Below are positions 49,101-62,135 of a stretch of DNA of 64,000 nucleotides, in pieces. The notes below the pieces were generated by a model, which was given only the letters and a program-made list of their open reading frames with translations, made no database searches and had not been told where the DNA came from. Position 1 is the stretch's first letter. Each line of letters begins with the position of its first letter. This DNA is from Rallus limicola. Lineage: Eukaryota; Chordata; Aves; Gruiformes; Rallidae. The position numbers and the translations under genes are program-made. The stretch is from positions 1,186,001 through 1,250,000 of the forward strand of contig JAKCOZ010000018.1 in NCBI GenBank assembly GCA_022605955.1. The letters run 5' to 3'.

Positions 49101-51024
49101 GACTCTCCACAGCATACACCTACAAGGCACAGGATGGGCAGCAGCACATACACTCAAAGCAGGATTCCCAAGGACAGAGCAGCACAGACCACACAGTGGA
49201 AGACAGCAAGTGACACGGAATCTGGAGTGCTGGAATATATAGAAAGACATCACAGCAAAAGGAGTTGCAGTTGCCCAAACTGTGGTTTCATAAGCAGCAG
49301 GAAAGCTGCTTAAAAACCAACATTCATCCTCCCACATCCCTCTAGGAACTCATTCCCATCTTCACGTCACACCCCCTCCATACTGGCACAGCTTTCCCCA
49401 CGGCTGAGCGATTAACCAGATGGGGAAGAACGGGTTTGGCTGGAGGGAAAAGAAGAATCCTTTTTTGCAGGGTGGGCTGAGATCCCCATCTGGTTCACTG
49501 TGCCACCACAGGTACTGCCACGAGCAGAACCAGCGAGGTGAGAGGAGATGGCTACATCAGCTGGCACCACTGGCAAAGCCCTTCAAGTAAGAGACATGGG
49601 GCAAAGTCGAGTGTCACAGCAGAGTTGAATCAGGCACCACCAAACACAGCAACAAGTGGAGTTGCTGCATATAGCGCTCAGACCCACAAAGCTCCAACCT
49701 TAAACCACATTCACAGTCCAGCACACTAGCTGTAAACCCTCTGGGCTATCACACTGGTGATGGTGCTCATTATTGCCATATATGGTTCAAAAGTGATGCA
49801 ATTATATCTTCTGGGGTTTGGTATGCTTGCAAGGACATGAGAGTTTAGAAGCAGCCTCTTCCAGACTTCCCCACTGCCTCCTGAAACTTCACAGTTCCAG
49901 GGAACAAATAACTCCATGAGCAAAGCCCTCCTGGGACAACCCACCCCTCACTTTAATTGAGAACCCTGCCACAGCTAAAGCTTCCCATGGGCTTCCAGCG
50001 ACACTTGATGTTACTTTAAGCAAATGCTGCAACAAACCTGCCTGGAATGGGCACCCATGCTGGCACATACCTGATGCAGAGCCACTTCAGGGACCTACAA
50101 TGGTCTCAGAGAAAGCCAGCAGCTCTAACAATTCCCTCACCAGCTTCACTGTCCTGACAGTGGAGGTGGGACTGCACAGGGAAGAGAATGGGACCGCTGC
50201 AGCAGCAGGAGAGGGGCTCTGCCCCAGCTATGGCCCTGCCCAGGGAGAGGTGAGGGCACAGATGAGCAGAGGTATTAAACTGCTGGGGCTGCATTTACAC
50301 CTCACATGGTGTTGAAGGTGATGATTGATACTCCTACAGCACTGAGCTGAGTGATACTCTTACAGCACTCTTCCCAAAACTCCAACTACAGGTCGCAGCA
50401 TTTTCAAAAACTGTTAATTCAGGGGTTTAGGACTAATTCAGACACCCACTTCCAGAATACTGGCATGCAAATAATGTGTAAGCTTCAGCAAGCGTTTGAA
50501 TGCAGTTCTGTGGCTTCTTGGCAGCAGTGTCCTGAAGGCACCCAAGGCTTCACAAAAAGATGTGAAGGGGCAGTCTGAACAGTGAGCTCTGCACACCAAC
50601 AGCCATGAGAAGGCAGCCTCACGTCCCACTTCTCTGGGTCGCACTCCCCACACACCCAAATGCAGTGCTGGCTCATCCTGGGCACTAACAAGCTAGGATG
50701 TTCAGCCTGCTCTGTACCAGGAGACCCTGCAGATCCCCCACCTCCAGACCAGGGCAAATCCCTTTTGGTTACACAGCCCAAGGTCCTACTGCCCATCTCC
50801 TGCACCACAACATGAGTCCAACCACCTTGTGCTACATGGAAAAAGTCTTTTACATTCCATCTTCTATCAGTCTGATGTTTCAGCCATTCTGATGAGCCAC
50901 TTCCTAAAAGCTTTTAGCCGTTCTCTTTCTGGTCTTTCTTAGGGAAGTTGGCATTCAAACAGTGGTCTCACTAACAGACTGAGGGGGGCTAGCCAGCCTG
51001 GGATGATCACACCAGGCTGCATGC

Positions 51025-51535
51025 TTGCCCTGGGCCCAGTTAGGATAGAGTTAGTTGTCTTTCTAGCACTTGGTGCAAGGCAGTGTTTGGGGCTGGGATG
51101 GGAGCAGTGCTGGTAACACACAGAGGGTTTAGTTGCTGCCCATCAGTCAGGGACTTTTCAGTTGTTCCTATTTCCTTGCTACCAAGGAGGTGGGAGCACC
51201 CAGGGAGCTGGGAGGGGACACAGCCAGGACAGGTCACCCAAACTGGCCAAGGGCTATTCCAAGCCAATTACTTCATGATCAGCATAAAGGGAGGTTGTTA
51301 GTGGGGGAGGAGAGCTCAGCTGCAGGATGCACTGTTTGAGGGTGGTCCAGTTTCAGGACAGCTCTGGGCCGCACAAGTTCAGTGAGAAACTGCATCTTGT
51401 AGCACTACTTTTGTGTATTTTGTATAAAGTCCTATTACTGATATTTCCCTCTCTGCTGTCCCAGTAAACCGGCCTTATCCCAATCCATGAAGTTTGCCTT
51501 TGGTTTCCTTTCCCCACCCTAAGAAAGGAATTGTA
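51025..51535 (+). mobile_element. Degenerate solo LTR of a bird ERVL-like endogenous retrovirus, plus orientation
   Basis: The order of blocks matches a widespread avian ERVL-type LTR: GTTAGGATAGAGTTAGTTG, a TTTAGTTGCTGCCCATCAG region, GGAGCTGGGAGGGGACACAG, CCAAACTGGCCAAGGGCTAT, a decayed TATA part near 51280 (GCATAAAGG), and a 3' part with TTTTGTGTATTTTGTATAAA and CCAGTAAACCGGCCTTATCC. No gag/pol/env remnants adjoin it. It is antisense to CTNNA1. Boundaries are approximate. Confidence 0.7.
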
Positions 51536-51589
51536 CAGTGCTCAGCTCCCAGCTGGGACAAAACCACAACCTGTGTGACCAAATCAAGG

Positions 51590-51680
51590 GGATCCTGCTC
51601 TGGATCACAAGGGGTTAGACTAATGATCTCCAGAGGTCCCTTCCAACCCCTGTCATTCTGTGATTCTGTGTGTGTAATGC
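51590..51680 (+). mobile_element. CR1 LINE 3' tail, plus orientation
   Basis: GATCCTGCTCTGGATCACAA, then GGTTAGACTAATGATCTCC, then AGAGGTCCCTTCCAACCCC, ending in the eight-base CR1 tail ATTCTGTG repeated twice. It follows the LTR at 51025-51535 closely. It is heavily 5'-truncated. Confidence 0.85.
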
Positions 51681-54600
51681 TGAGCCATCCCAAAGCCCTA
51701 ACTGAAGAGCACAGCACAAGAACATTTACACCCAGGAAGATATTTTCCATTTAACACCCTCTCTGCTACCCACCTAGCTGTTTTGTGCAGCTGATTGTGC
51801 CCAGGCACAGTAATACCTACTCAATCACATTATTTTGCCGCTTACTTCTTTCCCTCGTGTTTAAGTAGTCACAGTCATTTCAAATGATAATCCTCTCCTC
51901 TACCTGCCTGCAGCCTGTCTCTGGATACTCTCTGCAATGTAATGAGAACATCCCTTATTCCACCACCCAAGTCATAAGCACGGAACGTGGTGAGATTCAC
52001 AGCAATCACTGAGCTTCATCTGCCAGCTAGAAAGCAAACCAGCTGCCCTGTTCCCAAGAGAATCCATTTGGTTTGTTCCCTAAGCACCTAACTCATCCGA
52101 TAACCAGCAGGGACCCTTTCCACCCGCTGAAGGTAGAGGACAAGGCAGAACAGACAGATTATGTTTCTAACGTAAGTCTCGTGTGAAGGGTTTTGGTTCA
52201 AAGGACATTAAGGCACACTGTATTAGACCCAGCTTACGTGCATGGGTTTCATCACAACCCAATGACTGTTCACAACTAGGTTTGCTCTGAATACCCTTAG
52301 TTATACAAAAAACAGTTGTGTCATCTCTTAAGAGCTTCCCAACTGCTATAGCACCGTGGATTCAAGGAACCTATTTCCACTCCAAAGCCAGGAACATGCT
52401 TCTGTAGCAACAGATTTTCATGCCTTTGTTTTGGTCTATCTGCCCTGAGGAGGACGGAAGGCCTGCTCTGCACAAGCAGCTTCATTGTGGCGACCTTGGG
52501 ACCACAAAAGTGATTTCACAGCTACAAATAAGCTCAGTTTTGGAGACACTGGTGCTAAAACTGTAAGCGTTAGGCTCCGATCATTTCATTTTTGCCAGCA
52601 TTGCTTTGCCTCAAAGGAGACAGAAAGGAGGAGCACAGCAAGCCAAATCACACCAAGCATGGGCAATTAGTGGCTTATTTACATCACACCAAGGCTCCAG
52701 GTCATGGTTCATATCTTAAAAGAATGCAGGAACCAAACTGATAGCCATTTAACTGACCAGATGGATATCCTGATACATTCAAACCAGTATCCAATTTATT
52801 TCTGCAGTTTTCAAAACTCAAGCAGGATCCCAGCTACATAAAGAAAATTGATGGGACAACAAGACTCTGTTTTAGAAGACATGCTTTTTTCTTAAAAAAA
52901 CCCCAAATCAAACACCACAACAAAAATACAGCATCTCCTATATAATTAAGGTTAATTTTAACATTCTAGCTGAAAATCTTGGAAGTTTGGGAAAGGGAGA
53001 TGATGTGTCATTAGCAGTGAGACATTACTCTCAATAATACATCCACTCATCCTGTCTTCACAATAACGTTGGTTCATTTTATGCTGAATACCAGCAACAC
53101 TAACGCCACAGAAGAGATCTCCAAAAAGCTAGCTATTACTTGTCCTGATTAAGAGCTGTGTATTCCAGCTGTCTGCTCTCTGGATGGAGGCTGCAGCACT
53201 CTGGCCAGGCAGGAAGGCAACATACTTGCACCTCAAGTAAAAAGCACTAACTTTCAGCTCACTTGTCCCTGCAGCGACTGTAACTTCAAACTCCAGGTCC
53301 CCGGGTCCCCTCTCAGCCACACACCTCACACTTTGGATTGCACCGATCACATCTGCACACAAACCAAGGGGCTCAGCCTGGAGAGAGGGAAAGCAGAGCT
53401 CAGATGAGACTTGTACATCTGCTGGACCACTTTTTTCCAACCCCTGAAAGCCCTTCCAACCTCACTGCATCTCTCCCCACCCTTGAGGCTGAAAACTCTG
53501 CAAAAGCTACCCAAATACTCTTAGGAAAGAAGGGAAGAACAGCTTACTGCCACCCTTAGAGCCACAGCATTCAGACTCTAAGGTTACACAGCTAGTGAAG
53601 ATGTAACAGTCAGGCTGTGACTATAGGGCACAGCTCCTCAACCCCCAAGCTACGTTAGCACAGGTTCCAACTACCAACCTTAAGCCAGGAATGAATGAAG
53701 GAACACATGAAGGGGCAACCTTCTAACAAATTCCTTTTTGCCACAAATATTCCCCAAATAAGAAGTTTGTTATAAATTAGCCTGCTTTATCAGTTGGCAC
53801 AGGAACTTGCCAGTGCTGCAACATTAATTCTTGCTTAGCTTGCATAAAACCACCGAGGGCTGGCAATAAAAGGAAACCTGGGTTAGTTCTGATCCTCTCC
53901 AGCGCTCAGTCTGCAATAAAAAGTGCCATTGGAGCTACAGAGTCAGAAACAACCAGAATATGACCCCATCAAACTCTATTTTCGTTCCTAAATTGACATG
54001 TTGTTATGCATTAGCCTTCAGTGCTTTTTGCTGACCACATCTTCTCAGTGGAGACCTTCCTTAACATTTTTAAATGGAAAGAAATACACAAATATTGGAG
54101 ATGTCTGAGCTGACATGCATCTAGAAGAAAATGAGGCTCCTCTTTGCTAAGAGACAATTTGCTTAAACGTGGAGGAAATGGACAGCTGTGTATTAACGAA
54201 GACTAAATACCACCCTCTCTCTCAACTGCATGCCCAGCATAGTAGCAGCTAAAGACTATGGAACAAAAATTCAGTGTTACAAGAATGGAAAATAAATTCC
54301 ATAGTTCACTTCATTTGAAAAAGCTTCTGAAAGAAGAGCGCCCACGGAAGCAAAGGAGAGCTTGAGCGTAATGATTCTTCAGAGTAAAATGTTTTCTAAA
54401 GTTTTTCTAGGCAAAAAGAGTCCTTTAGATTTCCTTTTCCAGTTCCTCGCTTTGATTCAGGAACACTGTCAGTCTTCTTAAAAAAATTGCAGAGCAATTA
54501 TTTTCTAAAGAAAAATAAAAAAGGAATAACAAAACCCACAAGTGATAAGGCTGAGAATTTCACTTGATGCTCACAGCAACCTTCAACAACATCTCTTAGC

Positions 54601-57600
54601 TATAAACAATGAATTAGTTTCCCAGGAAGAATTGCACCATCACCACACGCCCCCGACAACTCTCAACTTGCAGCTCCACCAACACATGCTGCGAGTTTAA
54701 GAGGGGAAAAAAAACACAAAAACAAACCCCAGGAAGAAGAGCTAACATGAATGTAATGCACAGGCGTTGTTTGCTGGAATTAAGCACCTTCTAAAATGAC
54801 TGCAATTATCTGGAAGAATACCTAAGGCAGGATGCTCTAACACAACCAGCTTCCTCTGCATGCAAACTGTCACCGAGGCTGCAGGACTGAGAAGTGATGG
54901 GAACTTTGCTGCTTCTCCAGAAGAGCAAAGCAAGAATGATAAAACCATACTGCTGTGAATAATTTTTGGATGCTGACCAGTTACCTGCAAAGCCCTAAAC
55001 ACCTTCTGTCAAGTACAAACTTGCTAAGGGTGCACAGTGGTGCATGAGAATTGGAGCTGACAATGATCCGCCTGGACAGGAATCCTTTCAAGTCACTGCC
55101 TTGGCATATGGATGACCAATTAAAGCAACTTTTGTTTAAAAAAAAAAACCACAACACACTAAAAACCCCACCTACACATATCTCACTGACCCACGCTCAT
55201 TTCATAAGATCAACAGGAAGGGACCGGAAGGTTTGAGAGGAAAGAGTCATCGCTTGGCTGGTCTTACTGGAAAAATAAGGGATTTTAAGCTATTAACAGC
55301 CATTTACTGATTTGAAACCAACTTATATCTGATTAAAGACACATTTTCTCTCTCTGCCTGTGCTCCTCACCCCCAGGAACAGGAAACAAGACAAAGCTAC
55401 CAAACAAAAAACAGATGAGCTAAGAAATTCTGTTCAATTGGCTTTGCACCAGCTCTTTGCCTCTGGTTCTGCTGAACACTGCATCCTTCACCATAACCAC
55501 TGACTTTTCCCCAGGCTCGTGATAAACACAGTCTGGTAAACACAACCAAATTGTCTTCACCAATTCCTGCAAACTAAGTACAATGGTTTGCAACACCTGA
55601 TCCTAAAGGACTGATGCACACAGACAAGTAGTTAACTTTTTTTCTTGAGGTTATAAGCTTTAAAATTTGCACAACTAATCTGCATTGTTGTTTTCCTACA
55701 AATAAACCTTCTAGAGTTTCCCCCCTATTGTTTATTGCATCTTACACTTATTTTTCCCCTCCCTAACCCAGATGGAGGGGGGTAGAACATCCACACAACT
55801 GCATTTCCCTCCTCACTGTACCTGCGCACAGTAAGAGCATCATGATTGAAGACTCCACCAGCAGTGGAAGTGCCATGGAGTAACAAGGGATACAGTCACA
55901 GTCCTTAAAGCCTTCCCCATATCTCTGCTTTCAGGATGCAGCATCCAGGGTTACTTCAGCAATGCATTTCCAGCTGTAACAGCCCTGGTTGGTAATTAAA
56001 CACATCTTCCAAAAAGCAGCAGTGGCAGTAACTACAAAGCCGTACTCTGCACTGGAATTCAAACCACTGCAGAGCTTTTCATGCAGCCAAACCAGATCCT
56101 TCTGTTTTAGTCTCTCAGAAAATATGTCACGTCTCTCATTTCACTTGTACCTTGTATGAAGCCTTTCAACTGTCAAGCAGGTTTCTAGATTTCAAAGAAA
56201 CTAAGTCACTGAACGGAGCCTATTGAATAAAAGGAAGGGACAGACAGTCTGCACCTGCACACAAGCCTGCCAGCGCTGGGCATGAGCCACAAGAGCTGCT
56301 GGACACGTCTGCAGGACAGAAGTCAGGCCAGGGTTCCAAAGCCTGGCTCAGGAAGCTCCAACACTGCAGGAGCCTGGCACAGCACCTTCAGAAGCAATGC
56401 TGTTTGATTGCCCTCTTCTCATTTATTGCTGGTTTTATTGCTTGCCTGTTGCCTTCCCTTTTAAGGATGGCTTTATACACTGCCACCACCTAAGAAAGAG
56501 GCAGGGGAAACACAGGGAAGCCAAATGATTGAGGGGATCAATGAAAACAGGTGGCAAGGGTCAAAAGTTATGATCAGGGAACCAGAGAGGGACACCAGCC
56601 ACTGCCCAAAGGAACGAGAGGATACCCTGTCTTATTCCCTCCTCCTGGTGTTAACAGTTAACTTGGCCAAGGCCAGGAGATGGGCTTGTAATTTAGGGCC
56701 TCAGACAAGAGCTAGGCTAATAAAAAGGTGAAGGAGGTCATGGAGGCAGGACATTAGGTTGGATGGATCTCTCATTGCACCAAGTTCCCTGTGCACAACT
56801 TCCCGTTTGTTGTTCAACTTCTCATCCTTTAAATTAAGTTAATTGAGCTTTAAAATGCTTACACCCTGAAACACCTGGCCATCAGGCACTGGCCAAAATT
56901 AATTTCATGGTAAGTTGTATGTGAGGTTTGTATCAGACTCATCACTTGCATACATGCCTTCTGTCCATCACAAATTACCAAGATCTTGAGCAATGTTCAA
57001 ACATCAAGCAACGAGGCTTGAAGGTCTAAGTCGTGCTAAAGGAAATGAGCTTACAAGTATACATTAAGAAGATACAATCAGAAGAAAGCAGGTGAAGAAC
57101 AGGGAGCTTGTAGACCTCAATTAGTTGCATTTACAGAAAGGAACACCCAACCTGCACCTTCTTTCATCCCAGCATACCACCAATTCTGTCCTCTGCTACT
57201 CAGCAATGCTGTTTCCAAATCTGCTACCCTAGTTAATTAGAAAAAACACACCACTACTTACCCATCCACAGCTTCAGCCAAACACCCTAAGAGCACTTTG
57301 CAAAGCTGAACACTGACCTGCTCAGTGGCACACAGCTCAGCCTTGCTTAGATGCAAAATTAAACTGGCCCTTTTGGCTGTCTCCACAAAGCTACACAGCG
57401 AGTGCAGCCATTTGTTCAAGTGGATCTGCTGTGCCGAGTTGGTAACATCCAGAAAGAGACAGGGAAAGAAGAACCTCCCCCTCAGAGCCTTCGATCTGCA
57501 TAGATATCACATATAGAAGTACCCAAGATGAAACAGGGAATGAAAGTTCCCTGAACCCTCAAGGGATCAGGAAAGGCAGCTGTGGCAGGGGGGAATACCA

Positions 57601-59951
57601 TTAATCCTTATTGACTGTCTATTAACTCAAAGGCAGCAAATTTAGCACATATCTGAACACCTCTCAGTCTTGTGCTGAGCAACAGCAAGGACAGAAGCGT
57701 TTGGCCTACACTGTCTCCTCCTTCCCTCCAGTTAATCTCCGTGAAAAGGGAAATTCAAAATCTATTTCTCCTCCATCAGCTATCCACCAGATCACCAGTG
57801 CCAGTCCCTTTCTTAAAGCAGCTATTGAAGACTACTCCCAAAGATGCACGATTTTGCTTGCAGGCTCTTCCACCCCAATCCCTCATTTGGTCCCTAACAT
57901 TGGCTCCACACAGCAATTCTTGTGCAGTACAGAGTGTCACACACATCACAGGGCACAGACAGCATGGAAAGCTGTGTGTGGTTTGGCAGAAAGGCACACT
58001 ATGAGCTTAACTTCTACCTCATATGCTCAATAGTGGAATCCTACCTGCCACACTGCTGCTGTGTCTCAGTTTATTTGCTCTTGAGCCCCCAAATGCCGGG
58101 CAAACACTACAGGAGTCTAACTTGCTCTTAGATTTTAACACACATGGACACTCCTGCCTCCACGTGTCACTCAATGGATTAGAACAGATCTGCTGGGGAA
58201 CTGATTGGCATCCAGCCTGGTTTCATGTTCTCAGTATTGTTCCACTCTCCACCTTGGTAACTGTTCCCCCTTTAGCAGAGGCTGCCCTCAGGTTTGCTTT
58301 TTCCATTCTCAGATGCCTGAGCTTCGTGCCTTCCAAACAGGATTCTCATCAGTCTCAATGATTAATCAAGTAGCTGTCTTGTAAATTAGAAAAATTGTAA
58401 CAGAAGGGAATGTCAATAGGTTGGGGGAGAATTTCTCTTTGCAAACTGTGTTAGTTTAGATCTGCATATTTAATAACTTCTATCACTCTATAAGGCACAG
58501 GGAAAAACGGTTAATCCTCTTGGATTCCACTGGAGCTATCTATAACCACATGTCAAAGGCCTAGCAGATGTTTTCCCCACTACACGTGGGTTTGGCAAAT
58601 GAAATTATGTACTCATGTTAAGGGAAAAGGTAGCTGGCTCTTTAAATAAAAAAAAAAATCAAGGAGGAATTATGAATCATATCCAAGTGTCAGATTTGCC
58701 AACAGAAGAGTCTACAGTAAGCCACAGCACACCAGAAACCAGAGTTAACACCCATTCTCACCCTGACTGGAAGATAGCGAGTCCCAGCCAGTCACAGAGA
58801 GAGATCTCACTTACAGCTGCAGCAACCACATTCCTCCAGTAATTCCTTCTCCCCAATAAATCTATTTGCACCCAGTTCTGCTTTGCAGCGCAGCAGAACC
58901 CCCTCAGCGCTTGTCTTTCAGCACAGCTCCTTCAGTAAGGGTGCTGGTATGCTATTTTGTGAGTAGGCTCTATTTTAAGTCTCATACACTGGATTAAAAT
59001 AGTATGGAGTTAAAAGTAGTAATTATCAAACATCTGCACTTTCTCTGAAGCTGCAGCTCTGTTTAACCAACGCACGAGCTATAAACTCGCTGAATAGAGC
59101 TATTCCAGATTAGCTATAAAACTAAATTAGGGTGAATTCCCAGAGTAGTAAAGGATCCAAATCCTGAAGGTTATATACATTAAAGATCCCCAAGAACCAG
59201 AGTGGCTGCCAGTTCAGGCACACCAGAAGGAAACAACAGGCACCCATCGCCAGGTGGACGACTGTCTCAGCATGGCATTGTCCTAACAAACTAATTCTCG
59301 TCCCTCTTTTATTCAGCATGTCTCCTTTAGCACCCAGCAATGCCAAGAGATGCCAGTCAAACTGAACAGAGCCAGCCCTTTAATGGGGACATCATGGCCA
59401 GGCAGGTACTTCTTCCAGCCTTACTACCCACCTGCAATGAGTAGGCTGGTTTTGGTGCTAAATCCTCCAGTGAAGCTTCACTAATTCTCCATATAAGAAA
59501 GGCAATTTAGAAAACAAATCGTAACAGTAAATACAATTCCAAGGTAGGGCTGAAGTCCCATTAAAGTGTATTTCCAGTTCAAACACTTCTACTAACGTGG
59601 ATGTCTTTGCAAGATCAGTTTCTCAATCTCCCAGCTGCAGAAGGAAGATATTCACACTATTGATAAAACCACACATTAGTTTTCTATTACACCTTTCAGC
59701 TAACTTCTTCATCAGACCCATGGAAGCTCTCCGAAGAAGCTGCACGCTGGCCACTAACATTACAGATGTCAGCAAAGAAACACTGAAGTTTCACAAAGCT
59801 TGAACATTCTCTGTGAGGCAAATATTTACGTTGGTATTTTAAATCATGGGTCTGGGCACAAGATTTCTAATCTCTGCCCGCTGCGCTCCCCCCCTGCCAC
59901 CTTGCATAAACTTTTAATCTCTGATGCAGAGGCCTATTATTAGAGCTAGCT

Positions 59952-59963
59952 GGGGGGGGGGGG
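59952..59963. repeat. 12-base G run
   Basis: Uninterrupted G12 in CTNNA1 intron 1. It is a simple repeat, listed because a longer G tract lies 760 bp further right. Confidence 0.95.
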
Positions 59964-60717
59964 AAAACAAACCTACACACACAAAACTAAAGACTGAAGG
60001 CATGTTTGTTATGGAAAAAGGTTAGGGCAAAGCCTTTTTAAAACACAACCTAATAAGCCTTTGTCTCTTTCTCCCCAGAACAGTCAAAAGAATTTTCTAT
60101 ATGTTTTAAAAATTAATTCTCTGACAATTAAAGAAAAAAAACCAAACAGTGGCTCAACATATAATTATGGCCTTTTTAAACAAAAAGTTTCAATTCAACA
60201 GGGAGAAACAAGTCCTACTAAACACTTAACCTGGCCTTAGCACCCCAACATAGACCAAAGGGTACCTAAAAGCCTGGCACATTGTGAAGTACACTGGGCT
60301 TTCACCCTCATGTGAACACAAACCTGACTACAAACACACCCAGGAGCTGAAAAACAAACCAAACCAAAATAAACCACAGCCTTGAGCTGGGCTTGAAAGC
60401 GCTGGAAGCCTGGTGTGGTGTAGCCAGCAGGACTGAGGACGTGCATAAAGGCAAGAGTGCGGCTAACAGAGCCGCTCCCACCTCCCCCACTTCCCCACTC
60501 CCAGCACAGGAAAGGCACAGGAAACTAGTCACTCCAGCACCGAGGAGACTTTCATATAGCCCCCATCTCAAAAACAAAAGACAAAGGGGGAGGGAAAAAA
60601 TAGGGTGGAGGGTGGAAGAGCTCCCAGACTGGTTCAATACACATAAACCAGACATGCCCGGAGTCATAACTGACTAGTGGAACAAGGACATGAGCATGGA
60701 GGCTCTCACTGCCCAGA

Positions 60718-60718
<1 letters not shown>

Positions 60719-60748
<30 letters not shown>
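60719..60748. repeat. 30-base homopolymer G tract
   Basis: Thirty consecutive G on the plus strand (C on the CTNNA1 sense strand), about 0.3-0.4 kb downstream of the CpG island. Such tracts are hard to sequence, so the exact length is doubtful. The Pro-rich minus-strand open frame across it is an artefact of the tract. Confidence 0.95.
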
Positions 60749-60749
<1 letters not shown>

Positions 60750-61059
60750 GCAGTAATACCTCACCCTTGGGAGAGAACACCAGTGGCTTCCTAGGCTGGG
60801 GATGCCGGCCACAGGCAGGCACACCTCAATGGCATCCGATTCTCCACTAAATACAAGTGTCCCGCACACCTTCCTGTGAACCCTCGGCCCGAAAACTTCA
60901 CATTGCCCGAAACATCGAAGGCGATGAGTCAAGGCCAGCTGATGCCCTCTGCCCTGCGACCCGAGCAGGAGGGTCGTGCGTCAGCCAGCTGAGAGGCGAG
61001 ACACCCTCCCTGCTTTCCGGCTGTAGAAAGTAGCACAGAACTTCTGGCCAGGGAAGGAG

Positions 61060-62135
61060 AAGCGGCCGCCTCGCCGCGCAGTTTAGAGGAGGGCATCAAA
61101 ACCGCGGTGGCAGAGCCAAGCTAAGGAGAGGGGGTGTCCCCGTGCCGAGAGGCTGCTCTGCGTGCCCCAACAGAGCCACCAGCCCCGGCGCGGCCGGCTA
61201 CTCGCTCCGGCTGCGCCAAGGGCACTTCGGCTGCGGCGAAAGGATAAAGAGGGAGGCGCGCACCAGGACCAAGACCGACCCGGTGCCGCCAGACGGCCCT
61301 GCCCGGGCCCACCGCCGGAGAGCGGCGCCCGGGCGGTCCGCCGGGCCGTGCCCGGCTGCGCGGGGAGGAGCCTCCCCGCACTGCCCCGCCGCACCGAAAC
61401 TTCTCCGGGAACCGGGCTCGCCCGCCGCTCTTCCTCCGGAAAATAACTCTCACCGACCCTAAACACAGCCGGCCCCCGCCCCGCCCCAGGCCAGCTCCCG
61501 CTCCAACCCCAGCCCCCGCCACCACCCCGCACCGGCCTGGCCCAGCGCGGCCTCCGTGCGCAGCCGGCCCGGGCCCAGGCCCACGCCCCACGGGCGGCGG
61601 CGCGGCCCGCTCGGCTCCACTCCGCCCCGCTCCACTCCACTCCACTCCGCCGGCCCGGGCCGCGCTCCGCTCTCCCCCTCCCCGCCCTCATCTTCCCACC
61701 GCCCCTCACGGAGAAGCGGCGCCCGGCCGGGCCCAGCGCCCCGCGCCGCGCAAAAGTTTCAAAGTGAGAGAAACGGGACGGCGGAGCCGCACCCGAACCC
61801 CCGCAAACTTTACCGAGGAGCCGAAGGATCGCCTCTCCGCCGCCCAACGCGCTCCGACCCGACCCCGGCCGCTTTTGTCCGTGCGCCGGCCTCTGCCTCC
61901 CGACACCGCTCCCGTCCCGCAGAGAACGCTCGGCTCTTCCGGGCACCTCCCCGCCCCGCGCTCCCCGGCCCGGCCCGGCCGCTCTTCCCGGTACCGCCCG
62001 CCGCGCCGCCCCCGCGGCCTTCCCCGCCCCGCCCGCCGACAGGTGAGGGCCCCGGCCCCGGCCCTTCCGCGCCGTCCTGGCGACACAACCACCCCCCCAG
62101 GGGCGAGCAGAATTCCAACTCCCTCAACCCTGGGC
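61060..62135. promoter_or_regulatory. CTNNA1: CpG island: CTNNA1 promoter and untranslated exon 1
   Basis: A sharp rise to very high GC with dense CpG begins near 61.05 kb and falls off after about 62.13 kb. It sits 15 kb upstream of the first coding exon in the correct direction, as expected for a housekeeping-type CTNNA1 promoter. GC-box-like GGGCGG and CCGCCC strings are frequent, and no TATA is apparent. Two minus-strand donors could end exon 1: GGTCG followed by GTGAGAG (exon end 61454) and CCTCG followed by GTAAAGT (exon end 61814). A plus-strand CAG followed by GTGAGG (exon end 62042) also occurs. A TCCAC pentamer run lies at about 61615-61650. Long Pro/Arg/Gly-rich open frames on both strands here result from base composition and are not called as genes. 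Confidence 0.8.

Larger units (their letters stand above)
46130..61060 (-). other. CTNNA1: CTNNA1 intron 1 (5' limit approximate)
   Basis: About 15 kb with acceptor CTCTCTTCTAG. It contains an (ATT)n run at about 46158-46177, an ERVL-type LTR (51025-51535) with a CR1 tail behind it (51590-51680), a 12-G run at 59952-59963 and a 30-G tract at 60719-60748. The longest open frame (minus, 48777-49337, 186 codons) has no domain or conserved feature. First-intron enhancers are likely in principle, but I cannot point to one from sequence alone. Confidence 0.65.

Noticed and set aside
48777..49337. 186-codon minus-strand open frame in CTNNA1 intron 1
   Set aside because: No domain, no splice context and no conserved composition; the opposite strand is also open for 117 codons.
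61083..61946. 287-codon minus-strand open frame in the CpG island
   Set aside because: It is Arg/Gly/Ala-rich owing to very high GC, overlaps similar frames on the other strand, and has no domain.
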